Shown here: positions 1 to 5,757 of the stretch, one piece after another
Position numbering within the stretch: position 1 is the stretch's first letter
How the letters are laid out: each line of letters starts with the position of its first letter
Assembly: GCA_002323775.1 (NCBI GenBank)
Contig: DCPV01000027.1
Location: 1 to 5,757, forward strand
Length of the DNA stretch: 5,757 nucleotides
Origin: Firmicutes bacterium UBA1535
GTDB taxonomy: Bacteria > Bacillota > Clostridia > Tissierellales > Sedimentibacteraceae
Direction of reading: 5' to 3'
The notes under the pieces: model-generated
What the model was told of the DNA's origin: nothing
The model's input: only the letters and a program-made list of their open reading frames with translations
The model's database searches: none
Made by a program: the position numbers and the translations under genes

Positions 1-488
1 ATTATATCTGCTGTAGCGGTTTTACCTGCCCGTACCAGAAATACTGGTTGAAGCGGAATCATTAAAATCATACCAAGTGCTATAATAGCAATAGTTACAA
101 ATGTTGAAGCTCCTATAGCTATACCGCTGAATATATCAGCTTCTTCTGTTCCGGGAGCAGCATCCATAATTTTTAACGCATTACTTGCTGCAGGTAATTT
201 TAAGTTTGAAAGATTACCTGTTATAAAGCTTAGATATATGGAACTTCCGGCAATTGGAGTATAAGCTATAACCTCACCTATATTAGTTGGTATAAATATA
301 GCAAGCAAAGGGAGAGAAGCATACACTATTGCCGAAAATGTTGGCATTGCATTGAAGTATAAGCCAGCTATGATAGGCATTGACATCATTACCAGAATTG
401 ATATTATAGACGACCATCTGCCGAATTTGTGCATATTATGAATATATTCACTTGAACTTAAGTTATTAGTTGTTTTATTTTCACTCAT
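1..488 (-). CDS. Multi-pass membrane protein, N-terminal part (cut by window edge); probable partner of the DUF5058-like protein
   Basis: The reading frame is open from an ATG at 488 to the left edge, giving 162 residues and no stop, so the C-terminus lies outside the window. An AAAGGAA ribosome binding site (496-502, minus strand) lies about 7 bases before the ATG. The protein opens with a polar stretch of about 22 residues (MSENKTTNNLSS...). Hydrophobic segments follow at roughly residues 25-45, 50-72 and 115-140, with a loop containing GNLSNLKLPAAS and then an acidic stretch (GTEEAD). There is no cleavable signal peptide; it reads as a polytopic inner-membrane protein. I do not recognise the family with certainty. 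Its place 55 bp downstream of the DUF5058-like gene, on the same strand and behind an amidohydrolase, suggests that the two membrane proteins form one transporter or work together. That role is inference. Confidence 0.8.
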   Translation of the reverse strand, partial: MSENKTTNNLSSSEYIHNMHKFGRWSSIISILVMMSMPIIAGLYFNAMPTFSAIVYASLPLLAIFIPTNIGEVIAYTPIAGSSIYLSFITGNLSNLKLPAASNALKIMDAAPGTEEADIFSGIAIGASTFVTIAIIALGMILMIPLQPVFLVRAGKTATADI

Positions 489-543
489 TGTATTATTCCT
501 TTCTTTAATGGTTTATAAATTGTATTGGTCACTATAATTCTTC

Positions 544-1248
544 TTATTTGAATAAGCTAGTCCAAACAAGAGAAGAAAGCATACCGGCTAGCATTGTAAA
601 TACTATAATAAATTCTCCTAACCATGCAACCTTGTATTTTTGAGCTATATGAACTAAAATATATGATGTAACTATACTTGTTAAAAGAGTCAATGTAACT
701 ACAATACCTTGGAAGAACATAGGAACTACAAAGGCTAAAATTATGGCAAGCATGAATGTACTGTTTCCTAATGCTCCCCAGCGAGAGTCTTTATCCTTCA
801 TTTTTACAGAGCCTGTGTGTATTCTTTCCGCCATGATAGGAGCTAAAACAAGTCCTCCCATAATACCTATACTCATAACAAACATGATGAGAATAAAGTC
901 TTTAGCTGTTGCAGCACTGATTTCTATAGCTCCAAGTGCTATTTTGGCAGCCATTGTTTCGTATGTCAAAGAGCCTATAACTGATAATCTCCACCACGCC
1001 CAAGGGGTACCTATTAGATTAGATAGAGCGAACAAGCCTATAACTATTCCTATTGCAGGCATAATTGAGAATGTTCCGGACGATTTTACGATTTTCATCA
1101 AATCTTCCTTCTTGTATCCGAGCTCTAAAGCACGTTTCCAAGATTTGCGTATCATTATTGCAGATATACCAAGTACCATTAAAATTCCAACTGTTACCAT
1201 TCCATAAATTAATGGATGTGTTGCAACTTGCATAAACGTTAAATTCAT
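544..1248 (-). CDS. DUF5058-like six-segment membrane protein, candidate transporter subunit
   Basis: The protein has 234 residues from the ATG at 1248. The frame extends upstream to a TTG at 1266, but AAAGGTGG (1256-1263) sits 7 bases before the ATG and favours the shorter form. Hydrophobic segments lie at about 13-33, 61-79, 118-138, 163-179, 181-201 and 209-229, so it is an integral membrane protein with no signal peptide. Between segments 1 and 2 is a basic, probably cytoplasmic loop (RKSWKRALELGYKKEDLMK). A conserved-looking stretch, GTPWAWWRLSVIGS, follows at 80-93. The loop plus this stretch match my memory of the DUF5058 family, whose biochemical function is not established as far as I know. 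It lies 24 bp behind an M20D amidohydrolase and 55 bp ahead of a second membrane protein, so the three are probably co-transcribed. A role in moving the amidohydrolase's substrate or product is inferred from position only. Confidence 0.82.
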   Translation of the reverse strand: MNLTFMQVATHPLIYGMVTVGILMVLGISAIMIRKSWKRALELGYKKEDLMKIVKSSGTFSIMPAIGIVIGLFALSNLIGTPWAWWRLSVIGSLTYETMAAKIALGAIEISAATAKDFILIMFVMSIGIMGGLVLAPIMAERIHTGSVKMKDKDSRWGALGNSTFMLAIILAFVVPMFFQGIVVTLTLLTSIVTSYILVHIAQKYKVAWLGEFIIVFTMLAGMLSSLVWTSLFK

Positions 1249-1255
1249 AAAATTT

Positions 1256-1263
1256 CCACCTTT
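1256..1263 (-). promoter_or_regulatory. Ribosome binding site that decides the DUF5058-like start
   Basis: AAAGGTGG on the minus strand ends 7 bases before the ATG at 1248. The alternative TTG at 1266 overlaps the edge of this site and has no such sequence ahead of it, so translation most likely begins at 1248. Confidence 0.75.
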
Positions 1264-1272
1264 CAAATATTT

Positions 1273-2457
1273 TTATTGATTTTTACTTAACCAAGATAAT
1301 GCAGCTACTGCATAACCTGCTGCTCCAACTGATAAAACATTTTCATCAAACACAACCTTTGGATGATGAACTGGCAAGGTATATCCGTCCATAGAGTTTC
1401 CTGCTGATATTATCATCATAACTGCGGGCACTTTATCACTAACATAAGCAAAGTCCTCTGAGCCGCCGCCTCTTTGGTCTGAACGCACAACATTTCCAAA
1501 TACTTCTTTTAAAGATTCGTATAGTGGCTCGGTAACGGTTGCATCATTTGTAACAGTAGCAGTCCCCTCAATCATAGTAACTTCAGCTTCAGCTCTGAAA
1601 GTTTGTGCAACTGACTTAGCAATTTGAGGAATTCTTTCATTTAGATATACTCTTGTTTCTTTGTCATAAGTACGGAGAGTTCCGTGCATTTCAGCAGTAT
1701 CAGGTATTACGTTAGATGTAGTTCCACCTTTCATCATTCCTATTGTAAGAGCTACAATATCATCAGGAGCAATTTCTCTGCTGTTTAATTCTTGAAGTGC
1801 CAAATGAAGATGGCTGATTACATTTAAAGGGTCAACTGATTTATGTGGCATTGCACCATGTCCGCCTTTTCCCTTTATAACTATATCAAACCAATCTGAT
1901 GCTGCTGTAGATGGTCCGGGATTTGGTATGACTATAGTTCCTGTTGGGAGAGGCGTACCAGTCATAACGTGGAACATTGCCGCTGCATCAACCTTTGGAT
2001 TTTCAAGAATTCCGTCCTCGACCATAGCCTTAGCACCCTTTAGATTTTCCTCTGCCGGTTGGAACATAAATTTAATCTGTCCCGGAATTTCATCCTCGTA
2101 TGCCTTAAGCAGCTTAGCTGCACCAAGGAGCATTGCGGCATGGAAATCATGTCCACAGGCGTGCATAGCTCCATTAGTTGACTTAAATTCAACGTCAGCC
2201 TCCTCTGTAACAGGCAGAGCATCAATATCTCCACGAATTAGGAAACATTTTCCCGATTTCTTGCCTCCCGCAATTGCGGTAACACCTGTACCGGCAACGT
2301 ATTTTGTCTCATAGCCCATTTCTTCGAGTTTTGCCTTGATAAAAGCAGCTGTGTTATGAGTGTCCATACCAACCTCTGGATTTTGGTGAATATGTCGTCT
2401 CCAGCTAACCAACTCATCTTGAAGAAATTCTGCATCTTCTGCAAATGTTTTCATCAT
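1273..2457 (-). CDS. M20D-family metal-dependent amidohydrolase (N-acyl amino acid or peptide hydrolase)
   Basis: This 394-residue protein is full length for the M20D group (IAA-amino acid hydrolase, hippurate hydrolase and related enzymes), which cleave the amide bond of N-acylated or conjugated amino acids using two metal ions. The family pattern is complete: RRHIHQNPE (20-28), RGDIDALP (75-82), HACGHDFH (99-106) with metal ligands C101 and H103, PAEE (134-137) with catalytic E136 and ligand E137, H163 in MFHV, the dimerisation-domain motif GKGGHGAMPH (196-205), GGGSEDFAYV (330-339) and the C-terminal HH (364-365), which supplies the last ligand. No signal peptide is seen, so it should be cytoplasmic. 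A strong AGGAGGA site (2468-2474) lies 10 bases before the ATG at 2457; a second ATG follows immediately. It heads the operon with two membrane proteins and is divergent from a LysR regulator. The substrate cannot be read from sequence: acyl-amino acid, p-aminobenzoyl-glutamate-like conjugate and N-acetyl-diaminopimelate are all possible. Confidence 0.95.
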   Translation of the reverse strand: MMKTFAEDAEFLQDELVSWRRHIHQNPEVGMDTHNTAAFIKAKLEEMGYETKYVAGTGVTAIAGGKKSGKCFLIRGDIDALPVTEEADVEFKSTNGAMHACGHDFHAAMLLGAAKLLKAYEDEIPGQIKFMFQPAEENLKGAKAMVEDGILENPKVDAAAMFHVMTGTPLPTGTIVIPNPGPSTAASDWFDIVIKGKGGHGAMPHKSVDPLNVISHLHLALQELNSREIAPDDIVALTIGMMKGGTTSNVIPDTAEMHGTLRTYDKETRVYLNERIPQIAKSVAQTFRAEAEVTMIEGTATVTNDATVTEPLYESLKEVFGNVVRSDQRGGGSEDFAYVSDKVPAVMMIISAGNSMDGYTLPVHHPKVVFDENVLSVGAAGYAVAALSWLSKNQ

Positions 2458-2546
2458 AATATCTATTTCCTCCTTTATTAAATATTTTTAAAATGCAAAT
2501 AATTTTTAATACACTAGATTATTCTTATCGCTTTTACATATCCTAA

Positions 2547-2563
2547 CTATAAGAATTTCATAG
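2547..2563. promoter_or_regulatory. Candidate secondary LysR-type site, CTAT-N9-ATAG
   Basis: CTAT (2547-2550) and ATAG (2560-2563) form an inverted repeat around AAGAATTTC, containing a T-N11-A core (T2548, A2560). Its centre is about 44 bp, close to four helical turns, from the stronger dyad at 2592-2607. It overlaps a possible leftward -10 or lies next to a possible leftward -35, as expected for an activation site of a LysR regulator. In so AT-rich a region a 4-bp arm can arise by chance. Confidence 0.3.
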
Positions 2564-2591
2564 CTTAAAACAGATACAACATACTATAAAA

Positions 2592-2607
2592 ATTCTAAGT
2601 TTAGAAT
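2592..2607. promoter_or_regulatory. Perfect inverted repeat, candidate LysR recognition site
   Basis: ATTCTAA-GT-TTAGAAT is a perfect 7+7 bp dyad with a 2-bp centre and contains T-N11-A spacings (T2593/A2605 and T2594/A2606), the general form of LysR-type operators. If the leftward promoter uses TATAGT at 2551-2546, the centre falls near -60, the usual place for the high-affinity site of this family. It could autoregulate the LysR gene as well. Binding is inferred from shape and position. Confidence 0.5.
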
Positions 2608-2703
2608 GATACTAATAATATAAAATCTATAATTCATTTAACTTTTGTAATAAGTATAATCGACAATATATCCAAAAATATTACATTTTCATAATTATAA
2701 CAC

Positions 2704-2732
2704 TTGCATTATTATTAGTAGAAATATATAAT
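2704..2732 (+). promoter_or_regulatory. Probable promoter of the LysR gene
   Basis: TTGCAT (2704-2709) and TATAAT (2727-2732) are separated by exactly 17 bp, a strong match to a housekeeping sigma-factor promoter. Transcription would begin near 2739, leaving a leader of about 35 bases before the ATG at 2774. Confidence 0.65.
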
Positions 2733-2760
2733 ATTTATAGGGTCATAACTTATAGTGATT

Positions 2761-2765
2761 GGAGG
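2761..2765 (+). promoter_or_regulatory. Ribosome binding site that decides the LysR start
   Basis: GGAGG ends 8 bases before the ATG at 2774. The in-frame TTG at 2759 overlaps this site and so cannot be the natural start. Confidence 0.85.
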
Positions 2766-2773
2766 TTTGCCAT

Positions 2774-3715
2774 ATGACTTTGCAACAATTGCGTTACATA
2801 GTAGAGGTATACAAAACAGGTTCAATAACTAAATCAGCAACTAATTTATTCATGTCACAGCCAAATTTAAGCAATGCACTAAAGGAGCTGGAGACAGAAA
2901 TTGGAATGACAATATTCGTTAGAACTGCTTCTGGAGTTGTTCCTACTCAAGAGGGTGAGAAATTTATTTTATATGCACAATCTATTTTATCTCAGGCTGA
3001 TAGGATGGAATTTATATTCAAAAATCAGAAAAATAATGCTGTAACTATTAAAATCGCTTGTGTACGTTCTTCTTATATTGCAAAGACTTTGTCAGATTTT
3101 TATAATAGCATTGCAAAGGATGTGGCGGTTAATATCCAATTGATGGAAACAACATCTATGAAAGTTTTAGAAGCTGTTGCTAATAGCAATGCCGATATAG
3201 GAAGAATATCGTATAGCGATAAAAATGGATATATATACAATAATTTTGCACGAAAAAACAGATTAGTTATGGAATATCTGTGGAAAGTAAAAAGCAATAT
3301 TTTAGTTTCAAAAAATAGTCCGCTTGCTAAGGAAGAAGAATTGACTGTAGATATGCTGAAAGGCTATACTCGTATCTATTACAATGATATAGAGTTTGAT
3401 ATAATGGCTTATGATGAAATTCCTCGTATCATTGGTGTAAATGAAAGAGCAACGATGATGGATTTTATTAAAAATTCTACAGATTGCTATTTGTGGACTA
3501 TATCGACTCATCCTGATATCCTCGAAACTCACAATCTAGTAGTAAAGCAGTGCAAAGATGCTCCAACAATGACAGAATCAGTAGTATATCACAAAGATAA
3601 GGTAAAAACAAAAGAAATGCAAGACATGATAGAAAAATTTAAGAAAATGAGATATGCTGAGAACTTCCATAAACAAGAAGCATTTGAGCAGGAAAATGAG
3701 GATAAGTACCTATAA
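2774..3715 (+). CDS. LysR-family transcriptional regulator
   Basis: The protein has 313 residues, the usual size for the family, starting at the ATG served by GGAGG at 2761-2765. Residues 1-61 form the typical N-terminal winged helix-turn-helix: MTLQQLRYIVEVYKTGSI, then TKSATNLFMSQPNLSNALK as the DNA-reading part and a TQEG wing end. A linker helix follows (about 62-90). Residues from about 92 to 290 are the periplasmic-binding-protein-like effector domain, with family-like stretches NADIGR and NILVSKNSPLA. The C-terminus has a charged tail (NFHKQEAFEQENEDKYL) that may lie outside the fold. It is divergent from the amidohydrolase operon, so it most likely controls that operon and itself in response to a substrate-related ligand. 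A B3/B4-domain gene follows after 57 bp on the same strand. The effector is unknown. Confidence 0.95.
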   Translation: MTLQQLRYIVEVYKTGSITKSATNLFMSQPNLSNALKELETEIGMTIFVRTASGVVPTQEGEKFILYAQSILSQADRMEFIFKNQKNNAVTIKIACVRSSYIAKTLSDFYNSIAKDVAVNIQLMETTSMKVLEAVANSNADIGRISYSDKNGYIYNNFARKNRLVMEYLWKVKSNILVSKNSPLAKEEELTVDMLKGYTRIYYNDIEFDIMAYDEIPRIIGVNERATMMDFIKNSTDCYLWTISTHPDILETHNLVVKQCKDAPTMTESVVYHKDKVKTKEMQDMIEKFKKMRYAENFHKQEAFEQENEDKYL

Positions 3716-3760
3716 ATATATTTAAAGCTTAATTTATAATATTAGAAAAATCTTTTGCTG

Positions 3761-3765
3761 GGAGG
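3761..3765 (+). promoter_or_regulatory. Ribosome binding site supporting a TTG start of the B3/B4 gene
   Basis: GGAGG ends 7 bases before the TTG at 3773. The frame stays open to a TTG at 3755, but that codon lies ahead of the GGAGG and has no site of its own. No ATG is suitably placed, so TTG at 3773 is the best start. Confidence 0.75.
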
Positions 3766-3772
3766 TTTAAGT

Positions 3773-4480
3773 TTGAAAAAATTTATTATTGAAAAGGAAT
3801 TTTGGGATTTATTTCCGAATGCGAAAATTGGAATTATTGTCTGCCATGGTATAGACAATACTGTTAAAGATGAGAATAAATACCTTGAGATGATTGCTAG
3901 TTCAGAAAAAGAAGCTTTGAAGCATTTGACGAACGAAGATTTTAGCAGTAATGAAGTTATAAAGGTGTGGAGAGAGGCGTTTCAGAAATTTAAAACCAAA
4001 AAGGGTGCGAGGGCATCTATTGAGGCTTTGTTAAAACGAATATCTAATGGAAACCATCTGGGAGCTATAAACCCTTTAGTTGATATCTATAATTCAATTT
4101 CATTAAGATATGGCTTGCCTTGCGGTGGAGAGGATATCGATAAATTTGCGGGTGATATTAGATTAACAAAAGCATTAGGGAATGAAGATTTTGTAACCTT
4201 AGGAACAAATGAAAGCGCTTTGCCGTACGAGGGTGAAATAGTATACAAAGACGAAGAAGGGGCAATTTGCAGATGCTGGAACTGGCGTGAAGCAGTAAGA
4301 ACAATGCTGACTGAGGATACAAAAAATGCTTTCTTATGTATTGAATTAGTAGATGAAAAGAGATTAGCAGACTTAGAAAATGCTTTAAATGATTTAGTAA
4401 AATTAGTACAGGAAAATCTAGGTGGAGAGTTCAGTACTTCAATTCTTGATATAAATAATAATAGTGCTTGCTTGTTATAA
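3773..4480 (+). CDS. Free-standing B3/B4-domain protein (phenylalanyl-tRNA synthetase beta editing-domain relative)
   Basis: This is a 235-residue protein read from a TTG start (MKKFIIEKEFW...). It matches what I know of stand-alone B3/B4 proteins (COG3382 type), which resemble the domain that removes wrongly attached tyrosine in the PheRS beta chain. Visible family features are an N-terminal beta segment ending in CHGIDN (24-29), a helical region with ALLKRI (85-90), the core stretch GAINPLVDIYNSISLRYGLP (97-116) followed by CGGEDIDKF, GDIRLTKA (127-134), and the C-terminal CWNWREAVRTMLTEDTKNAF (168-187). No tRNA synthetase catalytic or anticodon-binding part is present. The likely place of action is the cytoplasm. 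Hydrolysis of mischarged aminoacyl-tRNA is possible but unproven. The gene lies 57 bp after the LysR gene with no terminator between them, so it is probably co-transcribed and perhaps linked to the amino acids released by the amidohydrolase. Confidence 0.85.
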   Translation: MKKFIIEKEFWDLFPNAKIGIIVCHGIDNTVKDENKYLEMIASSEKEALKHLTNEDFSSNEVIKVWREAFQKFKTKKGARASIEALLKRISNGNHLGAINPLVDIYNSISLRYGLPCGGEDIDKFAGDIRLTKALGNEDFVTLGTNESALPYEGEIVYKDEEGAICRCWNWREAVRTMLTEDTKNAFLCIELVDEKRLADLENALNDLVKLVQENLGGEFSTSILDINNNSACLL

Positions 4481-4511
4481 GCAGAATTAGTAAAAAAATA
4501 AAATTACCCCC

Positions 4512-4542
4512 TTGACTCTACCTTTGGGGAATCCTTTATACT
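4512..4542 (+). promoter_or_regulatory. MerR-type promoter with 19-bp spacer
   Basis: TTGACT (4512-4517) and TATACT (4537-4542) are near-consensus -35 and -10 boxes 19 bp apart rather than the usual 17. This over-long spacer is the hallmark of promoters that MerR-family proteins activate by twisting the DNA. The spacer, with CTCTACC on the left and GGGGAATCC on the right, resembles a decayed version of the CTC-rich/GGG-rich dyad seen at MerR operators, but the symmetry is poor. It lies 39 bases ahead of the MerR gene's ATG, so autoregulation of the whole module is likely. Confidence 0.75.
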
Positions 4543-4581
4543 AAGCTTATTCCTGATAATTTAGAAAAGAGGTCGAAACAA

Positions 4582-5562
4582 ATGAACAACCTAATCAAAA
4601 TCAAAGATGTGTCAAGCAGATATGACATTACAGCCCGTACACTTCGTTATTATGAGGATATGGGATTGCTGTCCAGCACTCGAAATGATGACTACGCATA
4701 CAGAATGTACGACGAAAATGCTGTTAGGCGACTTGAACAAATACTCATTTTACGCAAGCTGAATATCAGCATAAAGGACATTCAACGTGTTTTCAGTACT
4801 TCCGATTCAGAGGTAGTTTTAGAAGTGCTGGAGAAAAAAGTGCGGAACATAGACGATGAGGTTGCTCTTTTGCATGAGTTGAAAGAAATCGTGATGGATT
4901 TTATACACGAAATCGAACAAGTGAACTTTGCAGACAACTCTGACATAAAGCTATTGTATAGCAAGGCTAAAGAGATTGAAACACAATTGATAAGCATTGA
5001 TTATATCGGCAAGCCATCCAATATAAACCGCTTGATTGAAATAACGGAAAAATTGGATAAAAAAATTCCTGATATAATGGTCGTCAGGATACCGGAATTC
5101 AAAGCGGTAACATGCGGCGACCAACCGTGGGGTGAAATGTTCAAAGAAGGCGGATATATGTACCAACTATGGCAGTATTGTCATTTGTATAAGAGTGTGA
5201 TTTTCGATTGTTTTGATTTTTTGATGACTAAAAATGACAAAGCTGAATGGATATGTGCCGTTAAAGATGGTGTTACCAATGCGGATGTAAGCCCTTTTAA
5301 ATTGTTTGATTTTCCGGGAGGCTTATACGCTATGGCAGTCAGTATTGACGAAGATAATGAGAGCATACAAAAAGTTGAAGACAAAGTCAGCAGATGGATT
5401 GAAAGCACAAACTTTGAGCTTGACAAAGACCGCAGTGTTATGTTCAATATGCCTTATTTATATGAAGATGGTAGAGATATTGCCTATAGAGATATAGAAA
5501 AGGGACTTGGCTATAAACAAATGCAAAGATATTTTCCGATCAAGCTAAAAGAAGGAATATAA
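4582..5562 (+). CDS. MerR-family regulator with C-terminal GyrI-like effector-binding domain
   Basis: The protein has 326 residues, long for MerR because of an added sensor domain. Residues 5-72 are the MerR winged helix-turn-helix (IKDVSSRYDITARTLRYYED, MGLL, then YRMYDENAVRRLEQILILRK and the KDIQRVF helix). A dimerisation coiled coil spans about 76-115. From about 165 to 322 is a GyrI/Rob-like effector-binding fold, with FPGGLYAMAVSID (244-256), RWIESTNFELD (271-281) and the characteristic ending YFPIK (317-321). Tryptophans and tyrosines (W183, W197, W223, Y194) could line a pocket for a hydrophobic or cationic compound. The stretch between coil and sensor (116-164) is not assigned. The start is the ATG at 4582 behind AGAGG (4568-4572). 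It is autoregulated by inference from the 19-bp-spacer promoter and is followed after 21 bp by a flavoprotein-like gene, its most likely co-regulated partner. The ligand cannot be predicted. Confidence 0.93.
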   Translation: MNNLIKIKDVSSRYDITARTLRYYEDMGLLSSTRNDDYAYRMYDENAVRRLEQILILRKLNISIKDIQRVFSTSDSEVVLEVLEKKVRNIDDEVALLHELKEIVMDFIHEIEQVNFADNSDIKLLYSKAKEIETQLISIDYIGKPSNINRLIEITEKLDKKIPDIMVVRIPEFKAVTCGDQPWGEMFKEGGYMYQLWQYCHLYKSVIFDCFDFLMTKNDKAEWICAVKDGVTNADVSPFKLFDFPGGLYAMAVSIDEDNESIQKVEDKVSRWIESTNFELDKDRSVMFNMPYLYEDGRDIAYRDIEKGLGYKQMQRYFPIKLKEGI

Positions 5563-5583
5563 AAAATAAATGGAGGAATTATC

Positions 5584-5757
5584 ATGAACAAGTATGAAAA
5601 CGCAATGAAGCTTATGGAAGAATACTGCGGAAACGGAAAGGACAACCTTATTGCTCTTGCAACTATTGCATTGACTCAAAGTGCTGTCGGCAATCCACGC
5701 CCTGCTGTGCGTATGGTTGATGCTTATTATGAAGATGGCGTGTTTTATGTTTCTACA
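5584..5757 (+). CDS. Pyridoxamine 5'-phosphate oxidase-like (FMN split-barrel) protein, N-terminal part
   Basis: The frame opens at the ATG at 5584, 7 bases after GGAGG (5572-5576), and runs to the right edge, giving 58 residues (MNKYENAMKLMEEYCGNGKD...). A leading helix is followed by strands whose pattern fits the start of a split-barrel flavin-binding fold: LIALATIA, then NPRPAVRMVDAYYEDGVFYV (37-56), the usual 'substrate or FMN-contacting arginine, then strand' arrangement of this superfamily. Members use FMN, or sometimes F420 or haem, for oxidoreductase roles, and many are uncharacterised. Only 21 bp separate it from the MerR gene, with no terminator, so both are probably one operon under the MerR-type promoter. 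With the C-terminus missing, the subfamily and cofactor stay open. Confidence 0.72.
   Translation, partial: MNKYENAMKLMEEYCGNGKDNLIALATIALTQSAVGNPRPAVRMVDAYYEDGVFYVST

Larger units (their letters stand above)
2458..2773. promoter_or_regulatory. Divergent control region between amidohydrolase operon and LysR gene
   Basis: This 316-bp gap is very AT-rich and has no credible coding frame. It separates two outward-facing genes, the usual site of LysR control. It contains a good rightward promoter (2704-2732) and a cluster of related half-sites: ATTCTTA (2521-2527), TAAGAAT (2550-2556), ATTCTAA (2592-2598) and TTAGAAT (2601-2607). Leftward promoter elements are weak: TATAGT on the minus strand (2551-2546 or 2588-2583) or AATAAT (2523-2518, with TTAGGA 17 bp upstream) could serve as -10 boxes, none with a good -35. 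A weak -35 is common where an activator is needed. No riboswitch or small RNA was recognised. Confidence 0.7.

Noticed and set aside
743..1207. 154-residue open frame on the plus strand
   Set aside because: It lies wholly antisense to the DUF5058-like gene, has no ribosome binding site and its translation shows no family features; it mirrors the membrane gene's codon pattern.
1928..2314. 128-residue open frame on the plus strand
   Set aside because: It is antisense to the amidohydrolase, whose motifs are all intact, and shows no recognisable features of its own.
2759..2773. Upstream TTG start for the LysR gene
   Set aside because: The TTG overlaps the GGAGG ribosome binding site, and the ATG at 2774 gives the standard LysR N-terminus.
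3713..3740. AT-only palindrome TAAATATATTTA and a TATAAT between LysR and B3/B4 genes, as terminator or promoter
   Set aside because: The palindrome has no GC stem or following T-run, so it is not a convincing terminator. The TATAAT has no -35 box at a proper distance, and such strings are common by chance here.
4507..4529. CCCCC and GGGG as a terminator hairpin after the B3/B4 gene
   Set aside because: The arms are only 4 bp, the loop is long, no T-run follows, and the segment is better explained as a MerR-type promoter.
5181..5447. 88-residue open frame on the minus strand
   Set aside because: It is antisense within the MerR gene's sensor domain, with no ribosome binding site or family features.

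Overview
The window looks like chromosomal DNA of a low-GC Firmicute, most likely an anaerobic clostridial lineage. Codons and spacers are strongly AT-rich, ribosome binding sites are strong GGAGG types, one gene appears to start with TTG, and the protein families present are common in that group. This placement is inference from composition and families; no species marker is present.

Left half (1-2457, minus strand): an apparent three-gene operon, read from high to low coordinates. An M20D-type metal-dependent amidohydrolase comes first. It is followed after 24 bp by a six-segment membrane protein that I recognise as DUF5058-like, and after a further 55 bp by a second multi-pass membrane protein cut by the left edge of the window. 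The layout suggests uptake (or export) of an N-acylated or conjugated amino acid or peptide by the two membrane proteins and its hydrolysis in the cytoplasm by the amidohydrolase.

Centre (2458-2773): an AT-rich divergent control region. It holds a good sigma-70-type promoter for the rightward gene (TTGCAT-17 bp-TATAAT) and two or more related dyads, the best being a perfect 7+7 bp inverted repeat, that fit LysR-type operators. Rightward from it are a LysR-family regulator (2774-3715) and, 57 bp later, a free-standing B3/B4-domain protein related to the editing domain of phenylalanyl-tRNA synthetase beta (3773-4480). A LysR gene divergent from a hydrolase-plus-transporter operon resembles the layout of the abgR-abgABT system, but with a different and uncharacterised membrane component.

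Right end (4481-5757, plus strand): a separate module with its own promoter. The promoter has a 19-bp spacer, the hallmark of MerR-controlled promoters. It drives a MerR-family regulator with a C-terminal GyrI-like effector-binding domain, followed 21 bp later by a gene cut by the right edge whose start resembles the FMN-binding split-barrel (pyridoxamine 5'-phosphate oxidase-like) family. This module looks less AT-rich than the LysR and B3/B4 genes and may have a different history.

I saw no RNA gene, CRISPR array, insertion sequence or convincing intrinsic terminator.
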